From: Blastomussa wellsi
Taxonomy: Eukaryota; Cnidaria; Anthozoa; Scleractinia; Plerogyridae
Reading direction: 5' to 3'
NCBI GenBank assembly: GCA_947652115.1
Contig: OX393572.1
Span: forward strand, 7,283,655 to 7,347,654
Length of the DNA: 64,000 nt
Below, piece after piece: positions 21,379 to 38,962 of this stretch; the stretch's first letter is position 1; every line of letters starts with the position of its first letter. A program made the position numbers and the translations under genes. Under the pieces are notes generated by a model. It was not told where the DNA came from. It worked only from the letters and a program-made list of their open reading frames with translations, and made no database searches.

Positions 21379-23146
21379 TGAGTTTGTGCAAGCCTGATTT
21401 AGACTGCTACCGAAGAAACGCTTGAGAGCGCGTTTGGTTGGCTGGGTTAGAATCGTGTGAGACCCCCTGTTTTCCTGACACGATATGTTGACATGTCTTT
21501 GTTGACCGTCACGTTTTTAGCCATTAGCGTTGATTTGTTGATTTTTATTTTCTTTACTTTTGCTTATCAGATGGCGATTTATGATATACGTTTCTTGGAT
21601 GAAATTAAGTTGCCGTAGTTATAAAGTTTTACCATCACTGAGAACAAGACTTCGTTTGTGACAAGGAAAAATACCTGCCAACTTCCGAAAAGAAAGGGTT
21701 CTTGGCATTGATGTGTGAACATCATTTCAAATAACAAGAAGACACGTTTATGGAAATACTTTGTAGGTAACATCACGAAAGCTGATAGATTTTGTTATAT
21801 TGGGAGAGCGACAGAGAAGCATTGCTATTAGTAAGATCGCTTTGGTCTCGCAAAATAGATGATACAAGTTGACATTATCAAAGCAATCTAAACTTAGCAA
21901 GGCGTCTTTACTGACGCTCTACTCAACATATCGTCTACTTCTAACGCAGATGTGTTTGGCAAGTAATCGCATTAAAGTCAATTATGAGTTATTTTAAGCG
22001 CTACATAGCTGGTCGAGTCTGATCAAGGCTTCGGGCGCCATTAAAACTGAACCTTTCGATTCTTCGCGCTTTTCAACTATAATGAGATTAGACATTAATT
22101 TCGCATTTTCCATTAACAAGCGGAAATATTTGAAGCAGTTTAATGTTTTCCTTCTAATTCATATTTTTCTTTCCCTGAACTTATGGTGACAGAAGCATTT
22201 CGGCAACACAAAGCCAAGTGACATTTTTTGCATCAGAATACGACCGAGTGTAAACACATTAGTGTAGATAAAAGATCCACCTTGACTGTAAGACATTTGT
22301 TTATAGATTAGGCAAACACTTTTGATTAGATATTCCGGTATTTCGATTTGTTCATCCCCCAAAATACGTATTTCTTATTGAGAGTACGATGTTTTAACTG
22401 AAACCTCCTTTAATCTGGTGCACACAAACAATTCCTTGCCTTGATCAGATCAAGATTCAGCAACTTTATGTGTTCGGTTGGAGACAAGTATTTGAAAAAT
22501 GCACAGTGTGTGTAAAACGAGAGCCAGTTGAAGAACAGTAGCCGACAAGATTACAATATGAGTATTGTTCAAAGTTTCAACAAATCTGTTAATGCATTAG
22601 GGAAACGAAGCATCCGATTGTTATTGTGCGAAGATAATGCAGGCAAACAAGACGAACAATACGTCAACTACAATGGAATCCTCGTGTAATACGGTTCCTG
22701 TTTTAGTTTGCAACTAAGTTAATCATTTTCCGCTTTCAACAATGAATAACAGTCATTTTCATCACACGTGTCTCACACAGGGAGTAGTAGTACCCAGATC
22801 CCCGGTTGCTCGTATTGCAAAGTCGCCATGTCGTTCATCTTAAGCCAGGATAACTTGCACGAAGATTGAAAGCCATAGGCAACTTGGCATATCATATACC
22901 ACTGGTAGGCCCACAGGCAACAGGTGCACCCATGGTTAATAGGGACGCCTATAAACTGCCTGTGGGTGGTCATAAGAAAATTGAAGTGTAAAAACGGTCA
23001 ATAAAAAGAAATTCTGGAGTAACATCGCTACTTCTTATTTATTTCACGCTGACCTCTTACTCTATGATTTCTTTACTATTAACTTCGCATTATAAATTTA
23101 TATTATATAGCAGAGTGGTTTTAGTAGTCTGGAATATCCTTTCTCG
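21379..23146. other. Non-coding stretch upstream of the homeobox gene
   Basis: Should contain the promoter of the homeobox gene, but I see no clear core motif. A short hairpin (CCCACAGGCA at 22910 and TGCCTGTGGG near 22960) is the only structure noticed. On the minus strand, AATAAA near 23037-23042 could end the transcript of the exon at 23147-23598. Confidence 0.4.
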
Positions 23147-23598
23147 TTATATGTAAGTGTTCCCACTCAAGCTATTGTCGCTGTCGTTATCAACAGAGTA
23201 AGCTTGTTGGGAAGTGACAGTGTTCTCCTTTCGTGTGACTTGCTGCTTGTTACTGTTGTTGATGCTTTTGTTCAACCGATAGTCTTGTGACGAGGAGTGG
23301 AGTTGTGGCAGTTGTAGTATATGCCTTCCTACCTTCAACATTCTGAAGTCGGCTTGGTTCAAATCTGTCGAACTACTCACAGGCTCTTTAGGTTGCGTTC
23401 TTATTGACGTCCAATTTAAAGAGCTCTCGTCACGTAATGATCTCTCTTGCTCGAATGTTGAATGTCGAGTTCCATTACGGACAGAGTTAAATTCCAAGCG
23501 GTTCGTTGCTGTTAAACTGTCGGCTTTTTCGGTAACCGGTATCTCGTACTCATTATTTTCGGCGTTAACCATGTTGTAGCAACGCTTTTGAGACAGAC
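23147..23598 (-). CDS. Unidentified terminal exon, low-complexity hydrophilic tail
   Basis: An open frame of 149 codons follows a good acceptor (TTTTTGCACAG|GT) and ends with TAG-proximal SLSGNTYI. It is rich in Ser, Asn, Gln and Thr, with no domain I recognise and no membrane segment. The composition suits the cytoplasmic tail of a membrane protein or an unstructured C terminus. An AATAAA lies about 105 bp downstream on the same strand. I found no convincing upstream exon between 23.6 and 26 kb, so it may be chance. Confidence 0.35.
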
Positions 23599-23602
23599 CT
23601 GT

Positions 23603-26018
23603 GCAAAAATATTTTGTCAATCTGGCCGCCATATCTATTGCTGCAACGTTTATCATTCAAAGCAGTTGGATGAATCATGATTTTAACATTCTTTTATTTT
23701 TGCATATTATAGCTAACTATTATGGCAAAATTAAACAAGCCAGGTGTTATTCCTTAACAACTGACAAAACAATGTAAATGTGAAAACGAAAACCAAAACA
23801 AACAACGAAAAAAGAAAAGAAAACCGGAATATTTCGTGTGAAATTTTTGATAATGTTTTTTGAATTTCTGTCATGTTATTGAAAGTAGAAATACAAAAAG
23901 GCGTTAAGTTGACATTTCCAACACGTTACAGCGATCAGTGCGCGGAATGGACACCATCACCATCACAGTAAAGCAGCTTGTCTTTCAAGGAAGCCACTCA
24001 CTAGCTATAAATAGCAGAACAGGTGCTACAAGTGATTTTTACTCACCCTACGTGACGCTGACAAGAAAACGCTCCTTTTTGTACTTCGAGAAAACAAATT
24101 CTTGGCATTAAAGGCTTTGGGTATTCATCACTCACTCAGGGACAATTTCATCATGGTTAATTCATGATAACGTCTTACCTAGAGACACTTCTTTTTAGGT
24201 GCTCCCGTTTCCAGCGACGACAATACTACTACGAGCCCGAGTTTTCTATAATCGAATCAGTAGTAAACGAGACGCAGCCGATTCCTCGCTAATATAAAAT
24301 GGAGTCGTAGTGCTCGAGTAGAAACTGAAAGAACCAATCAGCTCCGCGGATTTTCAATAGAATACGGCTGGGTTTCTACTTATTTAAAATAAACCTCTCT
24401 ATTACAAACACCAGACTATTTTCGGCTGATGTGGGGGTCTAAGAACACCTATCGCAGTCGACCAAAATAGAGTTCTTTGACAAATAGTTAGCAGGACGTG
24501 TTAAGTGTTATCGATACTGATGCTGATTATTAGAAACTCAGATGTGTTATATTGGAAATCCGCGAATCTGATTGGTTCTCCCACTGTTTTTTATTCGCCG
24601 ATAGAAAACGATCGCGCGCATTATGCTCCTTGAAGGCACGATTTTTTTTACTGATTTTTGGCTTACTGAAGTACATAAAAAAGTAACTTTTGGAAAGCAA
24701 ACCTTTTGAGTTTCTACTAAAACAATTAGACTACTCGCTCTCGTTTTCTATGAGCGATAGTCAACTCGGCTGCGCTTTCTCGACTATTCGCTCAGAGAAA
24801 ACGAGGGCTCGTAGTCTAATTGTTAATTAGACGACAGAAACAGTTATTTTGAAAACTGTGTGACACGAAAAACTTTTGTTCGCTGTTTCTCTCATTATCT
24901 GCCTAATTTGTGGTCGAAGATAACCATGTCAATATGATTCAAGAAAAAGAAGTTCGGCAATATGGATCTTTGCCGTACCAGAAGGAACTAAAACACATTG
25001 TTAACCAACAAATAATACATCATTAATCGGTACTACTAAAGTCCCATGTGCCAACTTGGTACCCCTGCCAGGATAGAAGGCGATAATATATATACATATC
25101 ATTCGCATCATACGAAAACACCGGCTATCAGGTTTTTATGCTACTATTCACCGAAGCCGATGTGGCTAGTGGTGGATATTTCCCGGGTCGCGAAGCAGCG
25201 AAGTAAATATCCACCACAAGCCACTGAAACTGAGAGATAATATAGCTCAAAAATGATTATTTTAATTTATTTATTTAACTCATACATTTACGCGGGGGCC
25301 CGCGGGAACGTCACGAATTGCTCGGAGGTGAATAACAAAGGATATCCCACGTTTGACTAGCCGATCAGTGCAGGCCAACAGCACTATCCACCGTTTTAGT
25401 ATGTACAAAGCGTGTTTATCGCGTCATTGTTAAGAGCAGATTCGGTTGGGCCTGTTGTTGCACGGACAACTTATTATTATGTATTTTGCTTTCTAAGGCA
25501 GCTTCGTCGCGATATTTTCAGTCAATTTTACGACGAGCCAAATTACAATGGAGAAAATCCAAAAAAATAGTTGCTTGGTTGAAAACATCAAAGTGGCACT
25601 AAACCAAAAAGGCAACAAGCCATCATGTAGCTCGTTTAGGGCATAATAAAGAGGGTCGCATATGGCTCGTGTGGACACACTACAGAGGTTGCTTATTACA
25701 TGATAAAGTTTATACTCGTTTGAGTGGGCGAGCGAATTAGAATACAACTAAACAAACTTTGATAACTTACGACGGAATTCACCAAAGCGAAAGTTTTTTT
25801 ATATTTGCATGTTATTGATAACGTGCGTCCAACCTTGCCATTTGAAGGGGAATTGAGGCCCCGTCGGACTTTTGCAGTCTTAAATTTATAAGAAGAGGGA
25901 TCGAGGGAAGTTGAATTGTTGGGCTAAAATGGACCAGAACAATAAATAATAAATTAAGACAATTTCAGAATAGAATCGTTTTTTACTTGATAACAACATG
26001 ACAAGAACAATCACGTGA
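23603..26018. other. Intergenic stretch with hairpins
   Basis: Holds a MITE at 24721-24824 and a small palindrome at 25159-25219 (GTGGTGGATATTT and AAATATCCACCAC). From about 25650 onward it is homologous to the flank at 38790 onward, which marks the left end of the tubulin duplication. No gene seen. Confidence 0.5.
24721..24824. mobile_element. Palindromic MITE
   Basis: The hairpin arms start ACAATTAGACTACTCGCTC and mirror to GTAGTCTAATTGTT. Internal GTTTTCT/AGAAAAC pairs continue the stem. Non-coding. Confidence 0.75.
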
Positions 26019-31000
<4,982 letters not shown>

Positions 31001-33130
31001 TTGAGTCTTGGTGTAGAAAGAATTAAACAAGTTTTGCCATACTGCTAGAGCTCTTTTAAACTTCCCTCCGGAAGGCGACGCATTCCCATGTTGGCATGGG
31101 ATCATGTCGTGAATTACGGATTTTGACAAATCAGAGTGCTTCAATATAATTCCCCTGGGCCCCAGCATCCTCTTCATTTTGTGTTCTAGGAACTAGTTTA
31201 AAGAAAAGGTGACAAAAATTAGCTTTGTTTGTTTGTTTTTTGTCCTATTAAGGCTGTGTAATTTTACCCGAGAGAATTACTTGTTTTTCAAATTCTAGCA
31301 TATATTTGTGGAATTGATTTGATATTATGCAAATTTATCCTAATGATCTTTCAAGACACCCCTCTGTAACAGACCCAGTGGAATCTTTATCCTCACTGGG
31401 TTTTCGGGCAGAAAGTCACCGGGTTGGCTAATTTCCCACTGGGTCAGCTCATTTTCCACTATGTATTTTTTAATATTAATTGTCTACTGGTTTTATACGA
31501 TGAAAAAAACCTTTTCATTGATACGGTCGAGTCTGGCCTGTTTGACGGGAAGTTGGAGATGAGGATTTTATTAGGTTTACCTCAGTCTATTTAGAGGATA
31601 TTATCTACTTCCCCAAGAGTGGCTTCTTTATGGTGGCTGGACTAAAGCAATTTTTAGAGCCGAGAGAGGAAGGAAGAGGGGGGTGGTTCTGATGATTGTC
31701 CGCGGAAGGCCGGACCCTTGTAGGGCGGTCATGGGGCAGGGCATGCTCCCCCGAGAGATTTTGAAAGTTAGGTCCTCGGAAACGTGATTTCCAGCGTTTT
31801 GAGGGAAGATATTAGGTTGTCAGATACCTATCATCTACGTTTTGAGCTATTTTAAACAAGGCCTACGCTAAAGTATTTACAATAACCGAGACCAATATCG
31901 AAAATAAAACTAAATGTGTGTGTAGTTAAATTAATGTTTGCTTATTTATTATTATTATTATTGCTATTCTTTGCAAACAAAACGTGCTGGGACACACCGC
32001 ATGGTCACTGGGGAAGCAATAGCTGGGTAAAATCAAAATATTCACCTGGTAGGGTTTCAGTGGGTCTGTTACAGCGGGGTGTTTCAAGGGTTCTGTGCCT
32101 GTGTACCGGTGCAGAAGTGAATAACCATTGATCTTTCTTTGTTTAGGAGTCATTGGTTTGCTGCTGTGTATTCAACTGCAAAAGACGATCAAGTCTGTTG
32201 TGTATTCAAGCTGCAAAAGGCGATTTACATTCTCCATAGCCTGCAAAGCAGGCGGTTTTTGTGAGGGAATGCTTCGAAAAAAGCGATCACGAAAGACCGG
32301 CCGCCACTTTCAGGGGAGAGGAAAAAAAGAGAGGGATAGGGGGTAGGTTGGAGGTTGCAAATTCCCGCCTGCCCGTAAACTAGGGTCAAGTGAACTGTCC
32401 GTCCACAGAGGGACGGAAATTCTGATTGGTTGTTACTCAGGTGGTGTGCGCACTACGATCGCGTTGCATTATGGATAGATAATTTTCAAGATGGCGGCCT
32501 AAATGTGCGAGTTTGGCGCGCTTGCCGTTAGGGACAGCGTGTAACCCAGACCCTTAGATTAAAGGGCCATTGTGACGATAATGCGCATGCGGATCCTTAA
32601 TTCGCACAGAAAGTGTTTTAACCAATAGAAATTTGGCAAGGTTGCGCACTGCACGCTGCCACGAACCGCCATGGCCTTCTGCAATCGTTTTGGAGTTTTC
32701 ACGTGCGCACGAACACCTCTTTGTCTTGCCTCATCCCTTTGTTTTAGCTTTCGTCCCGAGTCACTTTGTGCATCACCTTTCGAGATCATCACATTTCCTG
32801 TGATGTTCATAAGAAAATACAAACAATGCATTCCGTTTCAAACTTCCACAAATAACCAAATAATACCTTACGACAATTTTCATAGCTTTCCAAGCCTCGC
32901 GAGGTCGATGGAAGAGGAGTTAATCACATAAATTATCTTTGATTTCTGGTCTGTCGGACCAGAAATCAAATTGTCACACATGCACAGAAAAGCGACAAAT
33001 GCCCTTTAATTTCTGTTAAAGTGAAAGAATGAAAGACAAGTGTAGTGGAGTCGAACACGGGTCAAACGCATGACAAGTATGTCCAATGACCGCTAAGACC
33101 AACAGTGCGTTGGCTGCCGGTCAACCAATT
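31001..33130. other. 5' flank of tubulin A and intergenic DNA
   Basis: 31001-31190 is strongly similar to 44523-44700 upstream of copy B (e.g. CATTCCCATGTTGGCATGGG) and probably contains the shared promoter and 5' UTR. Beyond it are an inverted-repeat element (31357-32090) and a perfect 14-bp-arm hairpin at 32938-32970 (TTTGATTTCTGGTC). No gene. Confidence 0.5.
31357..32090. mobile_element. Non-autonomous element with ~30-bp terminal repeats
   Basis: The left end ACACCCCTCTGTAACAGACC and the complement of the right end, ACACCCCGCTGTAACAGACC, match closely. The interior has no convincing ORF and a (TTA)n tract near 31948. Confidence 0.65.
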
Positions 33131-33276
33131 TTTTTCCGGACGATTTTAATTTCGGACAAAAATAGTGTACGAAAATAAAACCGTCCGAAATTTTTAAGCG
33201 TCCGAAATTTTTACAGTATAGTATAAAACTTTAAAAGTACTTTCTTGGCGACGGCATCGCATATCATTAAGCCACA

Positions 33277-33695
33277 TTAAGCTTCAAAGCCCTTAGTTCC
33301 CTTTCTGGACCGAACTCTATAGTTGAGAATATAATTTAGTTTTATCAACTGGGTTAATGATGTGAATTGGCCACCGTAAAGAGATTCAAGGGCTGACGTT
33401 TCGAGCGTTGGCCCTTCATCGGAGTGAATCAAGGAATTGTGGTTCGTGTGTTGTTTATATACAGAAAGATGGAGCTTCGCTATTGGTTGGTGCCTGGTAA
33501 CGTGAAAACAACGGAATAAATTAGTTGAATGAAAAGCGTTCGTTGATACCGTGAGGATCAAGAGTGCCGATTTGAAATATAAATTTTTGTTCTAGAGTTT
33601 TACGACTTTCTGTTCTTCCTTAGTGAAGGGAAAAGCCGCAGACTGTCATATGTTGCTTAGAATGATTTAGGAGATTGAAGTGTCTCGCGACCGGT
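33277..33695 (-). mobile_element. Penelope-like element 3' remnant
   Basis: The minus strand encodes the end of a GIY-YIG ORF, ...HMTVCGFSLH then a stop codon, then ESRKTLEQKFIFQIGTL and HGINERFSFN followed by TAA. The stop inside and the truncated 5' end mark it as a relic. Downstream on the same strand is a hammerhead-like motif (33392-33425). The 5' side is cut off by the LINE fragment at 33696. Confidence 0.7.
33392..33425 (-). ncRNA. Degenerate hammerhead ribozyme motif
   Basis: On the minus strand the order is CCGATGA, AGGGCC, a loop, GCTC, GAAAC, GTC, AGC. It matches a hammerhead core (CUGANGA, stem II, GAAA, cleavable GUC) except that the first core U is C. Penelope-like terminal repeats are known to carry such ribozymes. 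The substitution probably weakens or abolishes activity. Confidence 0.6.
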
Positions 33696-34390
33696 TTAAC
33701 ATAACATAACATTTTATTCAGGAGGCTTTAACACAAATACAAAAACATCCTGAATAGGGAAATCGTGAGGTTAACCCTATACAAAAACAATTTCCCTAAC
33801 TAAAAACTTACAAAAATATTTTAAAATTTCTAGAATTAGATAAAATTCAATGGCTACTGATTCAATAAATATTCAAGTAAATTTTAAGTCTATTCTTAAA
33901 AACAGATAATGATTCGACATGTACAACATATCCTGGCATATATCCATTTGCTTACAATGCGAGTAAAGAAAGAATATTTGTAGTAATTAAAGGCCGCTCT
34001 TCTCAAGTAAAGTTTATAGTCGTGGTTAGCTCTTGTACGAGTACTTTTGGCAAACTCAAAGAAATCTGGGAATGAGAGGTGATCAATGCCAAAAACTATC
34101 TTATAACATTGAACCAGAGATAGAAATTCTCTTCGCTTCTCTAGTGATTGCCATTTCAGTAAGCTACAACGATGTTCATAACTCATTTCGCCTCGTTTCT
34201 GCCTTAAAGCAAGTCGCGAAGCTCTTCTTTGAACCTTTTCCAGCGCCTCAATATCCTTAATCAAGTACGGGCTCCAAACAGGAGCCGCGTACTCAAGTAT
34301 AGGCCGGACCAGTGACTTGTAGAAACGTACCCCCTCTATAGTTAAGACACTGCTTGAGGCATAAGTTTGATTGAGTTTGTGTTATTTTCT
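33696..34390 (-). mobile_element. LINE 3' fragment (non-LTR retrotransposon)
   Basis: The minus strand encodes the C-terminal part of a reverse transcriptase: SLVRPILEYAAPVWSPYLIK, EALEKVQRRASRLALR, then a charged region. It is followed on that strand by a 3' end with TGTTATGTTATG repeats (33696-33712). Truncated at the 5' side as usual for LINEs. The clade (CR1/L2-like or another) is uncertain. It has inserted into or next to the Penelope remnant. Confidence 0.75.
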
Positions 34391-34640
34391 CGTTGGTGTA
34401 TCCGGCTGTAAAACCTTGAAGGTACAGTAAAACTATCATTTTCACAGATTTAATTTCAGTCTAATTTATGTTTTTAGTCCTAAATTTACTTTAGGCATGT
34501 TTCAGCGCAGTGTCCGAAATTTTTGTCCGAAAATTGTCCGAAATGAGGGAAAAAGTGTCCGAAAATTAAACGTCCGCAATAAAACGTCAAAAATTTTAAC
34601 GTCCGAAATTTTTGGCAAGTAATGTAACCATAAACGGGCC

Positions 34641-34654
34641 AACCCTAACCCTAA
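34641..34654. repeat. Short interstitial telomere-like repeat
   Basis: AACCCTAACCCTAA, just over two TTAGGG units. Too short to mean more than a trace. Confidence 0.5.
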
Positions 34655-36224
34655 TCCGTAGGCTAACCGTAGTGCTTAGCAGGCTCACCGGAGTGCATAA
34701 AAGTGCATAGTGCACTGGGCGAAAACATGAATTTGACCACGGACAAACATGGTTCAAATATGACAATGGCGTTAAATTGTCAAATTTGCCAGGTTAAATG
34801 TGAATCAAATGTGATCTTTGTCAAGTAAAATTCTGATTTTCGCTGGTCCCACGCCATGTAAAATGGATGATGTTTCTTCCTCGGTTACCACATGTTGATT
34901 TTAAAAGTGGTTTTAATGTTTAGGTAGGTAATCCTCTTAGAGCCCCGTGGTACATAGGTAGAGCCCCGTGGTACATAAAGCCTTGGTTTTGAATTTTACA
35001 CAATTTAAATGAAAACTTGAAGATACAGCAACTGACACTTTTTATTTATCAATAACCAACCTGCAGGAAATATATACAAGGTACAAATTTTACTCAAATG
35101 AGATTTTTACATGTAAGTGATCAAAATATTCAGTGTCTTGAGTTAACATGACAAGGTTGCCTATTTTGCCAAGTTACGAGTTTGAGTTGGATTGTGGTTG
35201 GATTTTTGAGCTAAATCAACTGTGGATTGCTTGCATTTAGTTCCACTCTGTTTTTCCTTGCGGTTAGCTTTCATTTGGCGCTAAAACATTCTCCATACAG
35301 CATATTTATGCTCACCTATTCAACTCAAAATCCAACTTGAAATCATAACTTGATATCCAACTCGAAATTCTAACTTGAAAACCAACACAAAATCAAAAAT
35401 CGATATCCAACTTGAAATCCAAACTCAAAATCCAACATGAAATTATAACTGGACATCCAACTTAAAGTCCAACTTGAAACCCAAACTCAAAATCTTATTT
35501 GAATATTCATCTCTTAATTGAAGCAAATTTTTGTTATGCCTGCATGTACGTAAACCTTACTTACATGTAGTTCAAGTGAAAAGGGAAATTTCACATGAGC
35601 CCAGTTACACAAAAATTGGAGGCTGACATCTTCATGGAAGAAATGGCAGAAGTTTTGAATTTTTCAATTTAAAAAACTGACCGCAGTTTTAACACATTTT
35701 TGTCAATTATGGTACAAAAAAAATGCCGTTTATTTCCTGTTTTCCACATACTAAGCTATTTCTATGGAAAACTGGCAGATCAATAATTCAGTACGTCTTG
35801 GAATAAGTTGAATAACATAATGGCAGAATAACTACTCAACAAAATTAACTCAACAATTAATCCTAAATTGTACTCCGCAGAGTATGTATTACGTTTCTAT
35901 AGCAATGCGGGCAAGCGAGGCAAATTTGAAATGGTGAGAAAAAATGGCTCACAGTTGTTTTGCTTTTGAGAATGAGCTTCAGAAACTTAAAGACACAGCA
36001 ACTAATGAAAATACAAAGAAAAGCACACAAACCTGGATAAATGTATGATGCAACAGGGCTAAAGAGTGCAAATTTAACGCTAATCTTGAAGAATATTCGG
36101 CGGAAGAACTCGACAAAATTCTTCATTGATTTTATGAAGAGGTAAGAAACAGATGTGGTCTGTTTTCTTTTAATTAATTTTGTTGAATGTACTAAAAACA
36201 AAAAATTGCACGACCTTCTCGTAC

Positions 36225-36342
36225 AATTCGTGATTAATAGGTACTCATGATGTTTTGACAGTTTTCAAATTGCACTCGCCAAAGCTCGTGCAATTTTGAG
36301 AACTTTCAAAACATCACTCGTACCTATTAATCACGAATTTTA
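36225..36342. mobile_element. Palindromic MITE
   Basis: Arms ATTCGTGATTAATAGGTACT and its complement enclose a second paired segment around GTTTTGA. Non-coding. Confidence 0.7.
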
Positions 36343-37126
36343 CTCGACGTCATGCGATTTCCCCCCCCCCCACTTTTTACGACGATAACATTTTTTTGTT
36401 TTAGAAATAATTAAAAAAGGAAACCATATATAATTAAAAAAAGGAAAACTGAAACTGAAAAGCACCATTTTGTTGAAAAAAATTAAGTTACAGACAGTTC
36501 TTGTTGTCATTCCAGAGTCATTTTTGAGCATGGAATAATATCTTATAACATTTTTGACTGAACAGTGAACTACTTCCGTTAACGTTAATTAGATTCATGC
36601 TCAGTAGTTATTTGAGAAAAGATGTAAAATACATAGAGCACTAACCAGATGAAACAAGTGCTTGAATCTTACTTGCTTCATTTAGTGACAAGAATTTACA
36701 AAGCTATAACCTTGTTCAAAACATGTCGGAAAATTTTCGTGTTTACGTACTTCATTACGCGCATCCTTTCCACACACGGGTAGGTTGTTTAAAAACCCAG
36801 GTAAGTGTACTAAAGCCAGGATATATCGTGGAAGGCTGAAATATATGTATCAAGCTTACAAAACTTCCAAAATATTGCTGTAGCACAAAAAGTACCTGTC
36901 ATTTTACACTTATCCAGGTTGTCTTTTTTTAACAAATATCTCATGGAGAATGTTGAAAATACCATTTCCGAGCCTCAAGATTTCAAAATTTTCTGGGGGA
37001 GGATGCCCCCAGACCCCTACAAACTCGCGCCTCCGGCGCTCGTTATCAAGCCCCCCCTCCCCCCCCCCACTTCAAAATATGCTCCGCCGTCCCTGATAAT
37101 AAAATTACAGGAAAGACCAAATCAAC

Positions 37127-37308
37127 TAAAGGCGGCGAAATACGAGATACAAAAACCCTCAACTTGTCGCGCAACATTGTTTCGTTGCAAGTTTTGGTCG
37201 ATGTTTCTCGTTTTTCACCTTGCGTGATCAACTTGTCGCGCTCTACTTTTCGCAACAAGTTTCTTCAACTTGCAAAAAATGTCAAATATCTCGTATTTCG
37301 CCGCCTTA
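37127..37308. mobile_element. MITE with TAAAGGCGGCGAAATACGAG ends
   Basis: The terminal repeats TAAAGGCGGCGAAATACGAG and TAAGGCGGCGAAATACGAG are almost identical in inverted orientation. 182 bp long, non-coding. Confidence 0.8.
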
Positions 37309-38085
37309 AGGTACATATGGACTGCTTTCCTGGATGTATGGACCAAAGTCGGCCACATTTTAATTGCAAGACGTCCATTCATCGTCATTGGCCAACATTC
37401 TGTATTCGATCTGATTTAATTTACCGAATAAAAACGGCGTTTTCGGTCACCGAAAACGGAACTTTTTGAAAGTGCTGACATAAAAACAATCAAATATAAA
37501 CGTAGCTCAGGTAATGGGTGCATGCTCTATCATGTATTTAAGCGTTTCTGGTAAGGCAGCGTTTCAAATTCGATGGTGAAACAATTTGAAAACGGTATAG
37601 TGTGAATCGAAAACATTTTATCCGCTTTCAAAGCGAAAACACCGTTTTCAAATTTTTCCGGCTTAGTGTGTACACCACTTCTAATTGTCGAAGAACAAAT
37701 CCAAACGTAACTCAGAAATAAATTCAATTAAATTTATATTCATTTCCCGGTGCAACTCAGATTCTCTGGGCAGCAAGAGAAATTTGTACAAGGCAACTTG
37801 CATAATTTTTTGACGCAAATGCCCCCACCCCCCCCCCCCCCCAATTCCTCCCCTTGGTAAAAATATTGCCCCCACGCCTATGCTTGGAAATCTTTTAGTT
37901 TTGTGAGCGGTTAATCCTTGGAATACAATTCGAACTACAAAATTTTATGCACCGAGCCTGTGCCAATTCAGTTATCATACGGATAATGTTTATTTCTTCA
38001 GTGTTTTTATGTATTTTATTGTATTTATACTTTTTAATTTTCTTTGTTTAATGTTTTTCATTTTTTTTCAGTGGTTCAAAATTTT

Positions 38086-38235
38086 TAGTGTTCCGGGTGT
38101 ATTCCGGGGTGTTCCAGGGTATTCCGGGTGTATTCCGAGGTGTTCCGGGTGTATTCTGGGGTGTTCCAGGGTGTTCCGGGTGTATTCCGGGGTGTTCCAG
38201 GGTGTTTCGGGTGAATTCCGGGGTGTTCCGTGTTT
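38086..38235. repeat. GGTGTTCC minisatellite
   Basis: About eight copies of a ~18-bp unit alternating GTGTTCCGG and GTATTCCGG. A related array sits in a dynein intron at 56200-56360. Confidence 0.85.
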
Positions 38236-38246
38236 TACAGACACCA

Positions 38247-38352
38247 CAAGTAATCACACGTTTCCTCGTAAAATTAAGAAATTTCTGCAACTTCTCAAAA
38301 CACGCGCGATATTAATCTTTAATTTTACTCGGCCCCGTGTGATTACCTATAC
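38247..38352. mobile_element. Hairpin element next to minisatellite
   Basis: GTAATCACACG at the left and CGTGTGATTAC at the right, with AAAATTAA/TTAATTTT pairing inside. Confidence 0.6.
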
Positions 38353-38962
38353 AAATTCAGAAAGGCAAAGGGCTCTTACCATGACGTAGCATTTCAAGGC
38401 ACAATTGAGGAGCATAGGGAGCTTAAGCAATGACGACGGCGACGGCTTGGACGACGCCTGCTTAAAAATGAATTTATATTTACGCACGAATCTCGCAATT
38501 GCCTTGATGCATTTGGTGCATCTATCGCTTTCAAACATAGTTCTTGTAGAAAATATAAAAACGGCGTTTATTTTCAAACAGAAAAACGAAAATTTAGCCG
38601 TCGAGGTTCACGTTCTCCAAAGTACTCATAATTTGCTCATTTCACGTTGTTGTTTTGCAGAGGACGGCAGAGAAATGTACAAAGAATTAGAACGCACGTG
38701 CTGAGCTATTGTACTGCTAATTAAATCTTTTGTTTTTTCTCGTTGACGTTGCCGTCGTGGTTTGTTTAAGCTCCCTAAATTAACGAGGGTCGCACACGGC
38801 TCGCGTCGACACACCCCAGAGGTTGCTTATCGCATGCTATAATATAGATAGGACTCTCCGCGCGCTCTGATTGGTCAAAAACCCATGTTTTATCAGAGTA
38901 TAAAACGTAGAAAAGCGTCTTTTGTTTTTTGTCAGCTTTACTCTAGCGAAAATTCGTAAGGG

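Larger units (their letters stand above)
33131..34612. repeat. GTCCGAAA motif clusters flanking nested insertions
   Basis: GTCCGAAATTTT-like motifs occur several times at 33131-33216 and again at 34510-34612, in both orientations. Between them lie the Penelope and LINE remnants. They may be subterminal repeats of an older transposon into which the others inserted. Confidence 0.4.
34655..38085. other. Intergenic spacer between tubulin copies
   Basis: No gene seen. Contents: a degenerate ~22-bp repeat (35325-35505, units like TCCAACTTGAAATCC), hairpins at 36225-36342 and 37127-37308, and poly-C tracts at about 36361, 37060 and 37825. Confidence 0.5.

Noticed and set aside
32559..32931. Overlapping ORFs of about 90 codons on both strands
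   Set aside because: No domain, no splice logic, no bias. The sequence looks like intergenic or old repeat DNA.
33896..34264. Host protein-coding gene
   Set aside because: The sequence is the C-terminal part of a LINE reverse transcriptase followed by a LINE-type 3' repeat.
34641..34654. Interstitial telomere or chromosome fusion point
   Set aside because: Barely two repeat units, easily due to chance.
38009..38389. ORFs rich in Cys/Gly/Val over the GGTGTTCC array
   Set aside because: Simple translation of a minisatellite on both strands.
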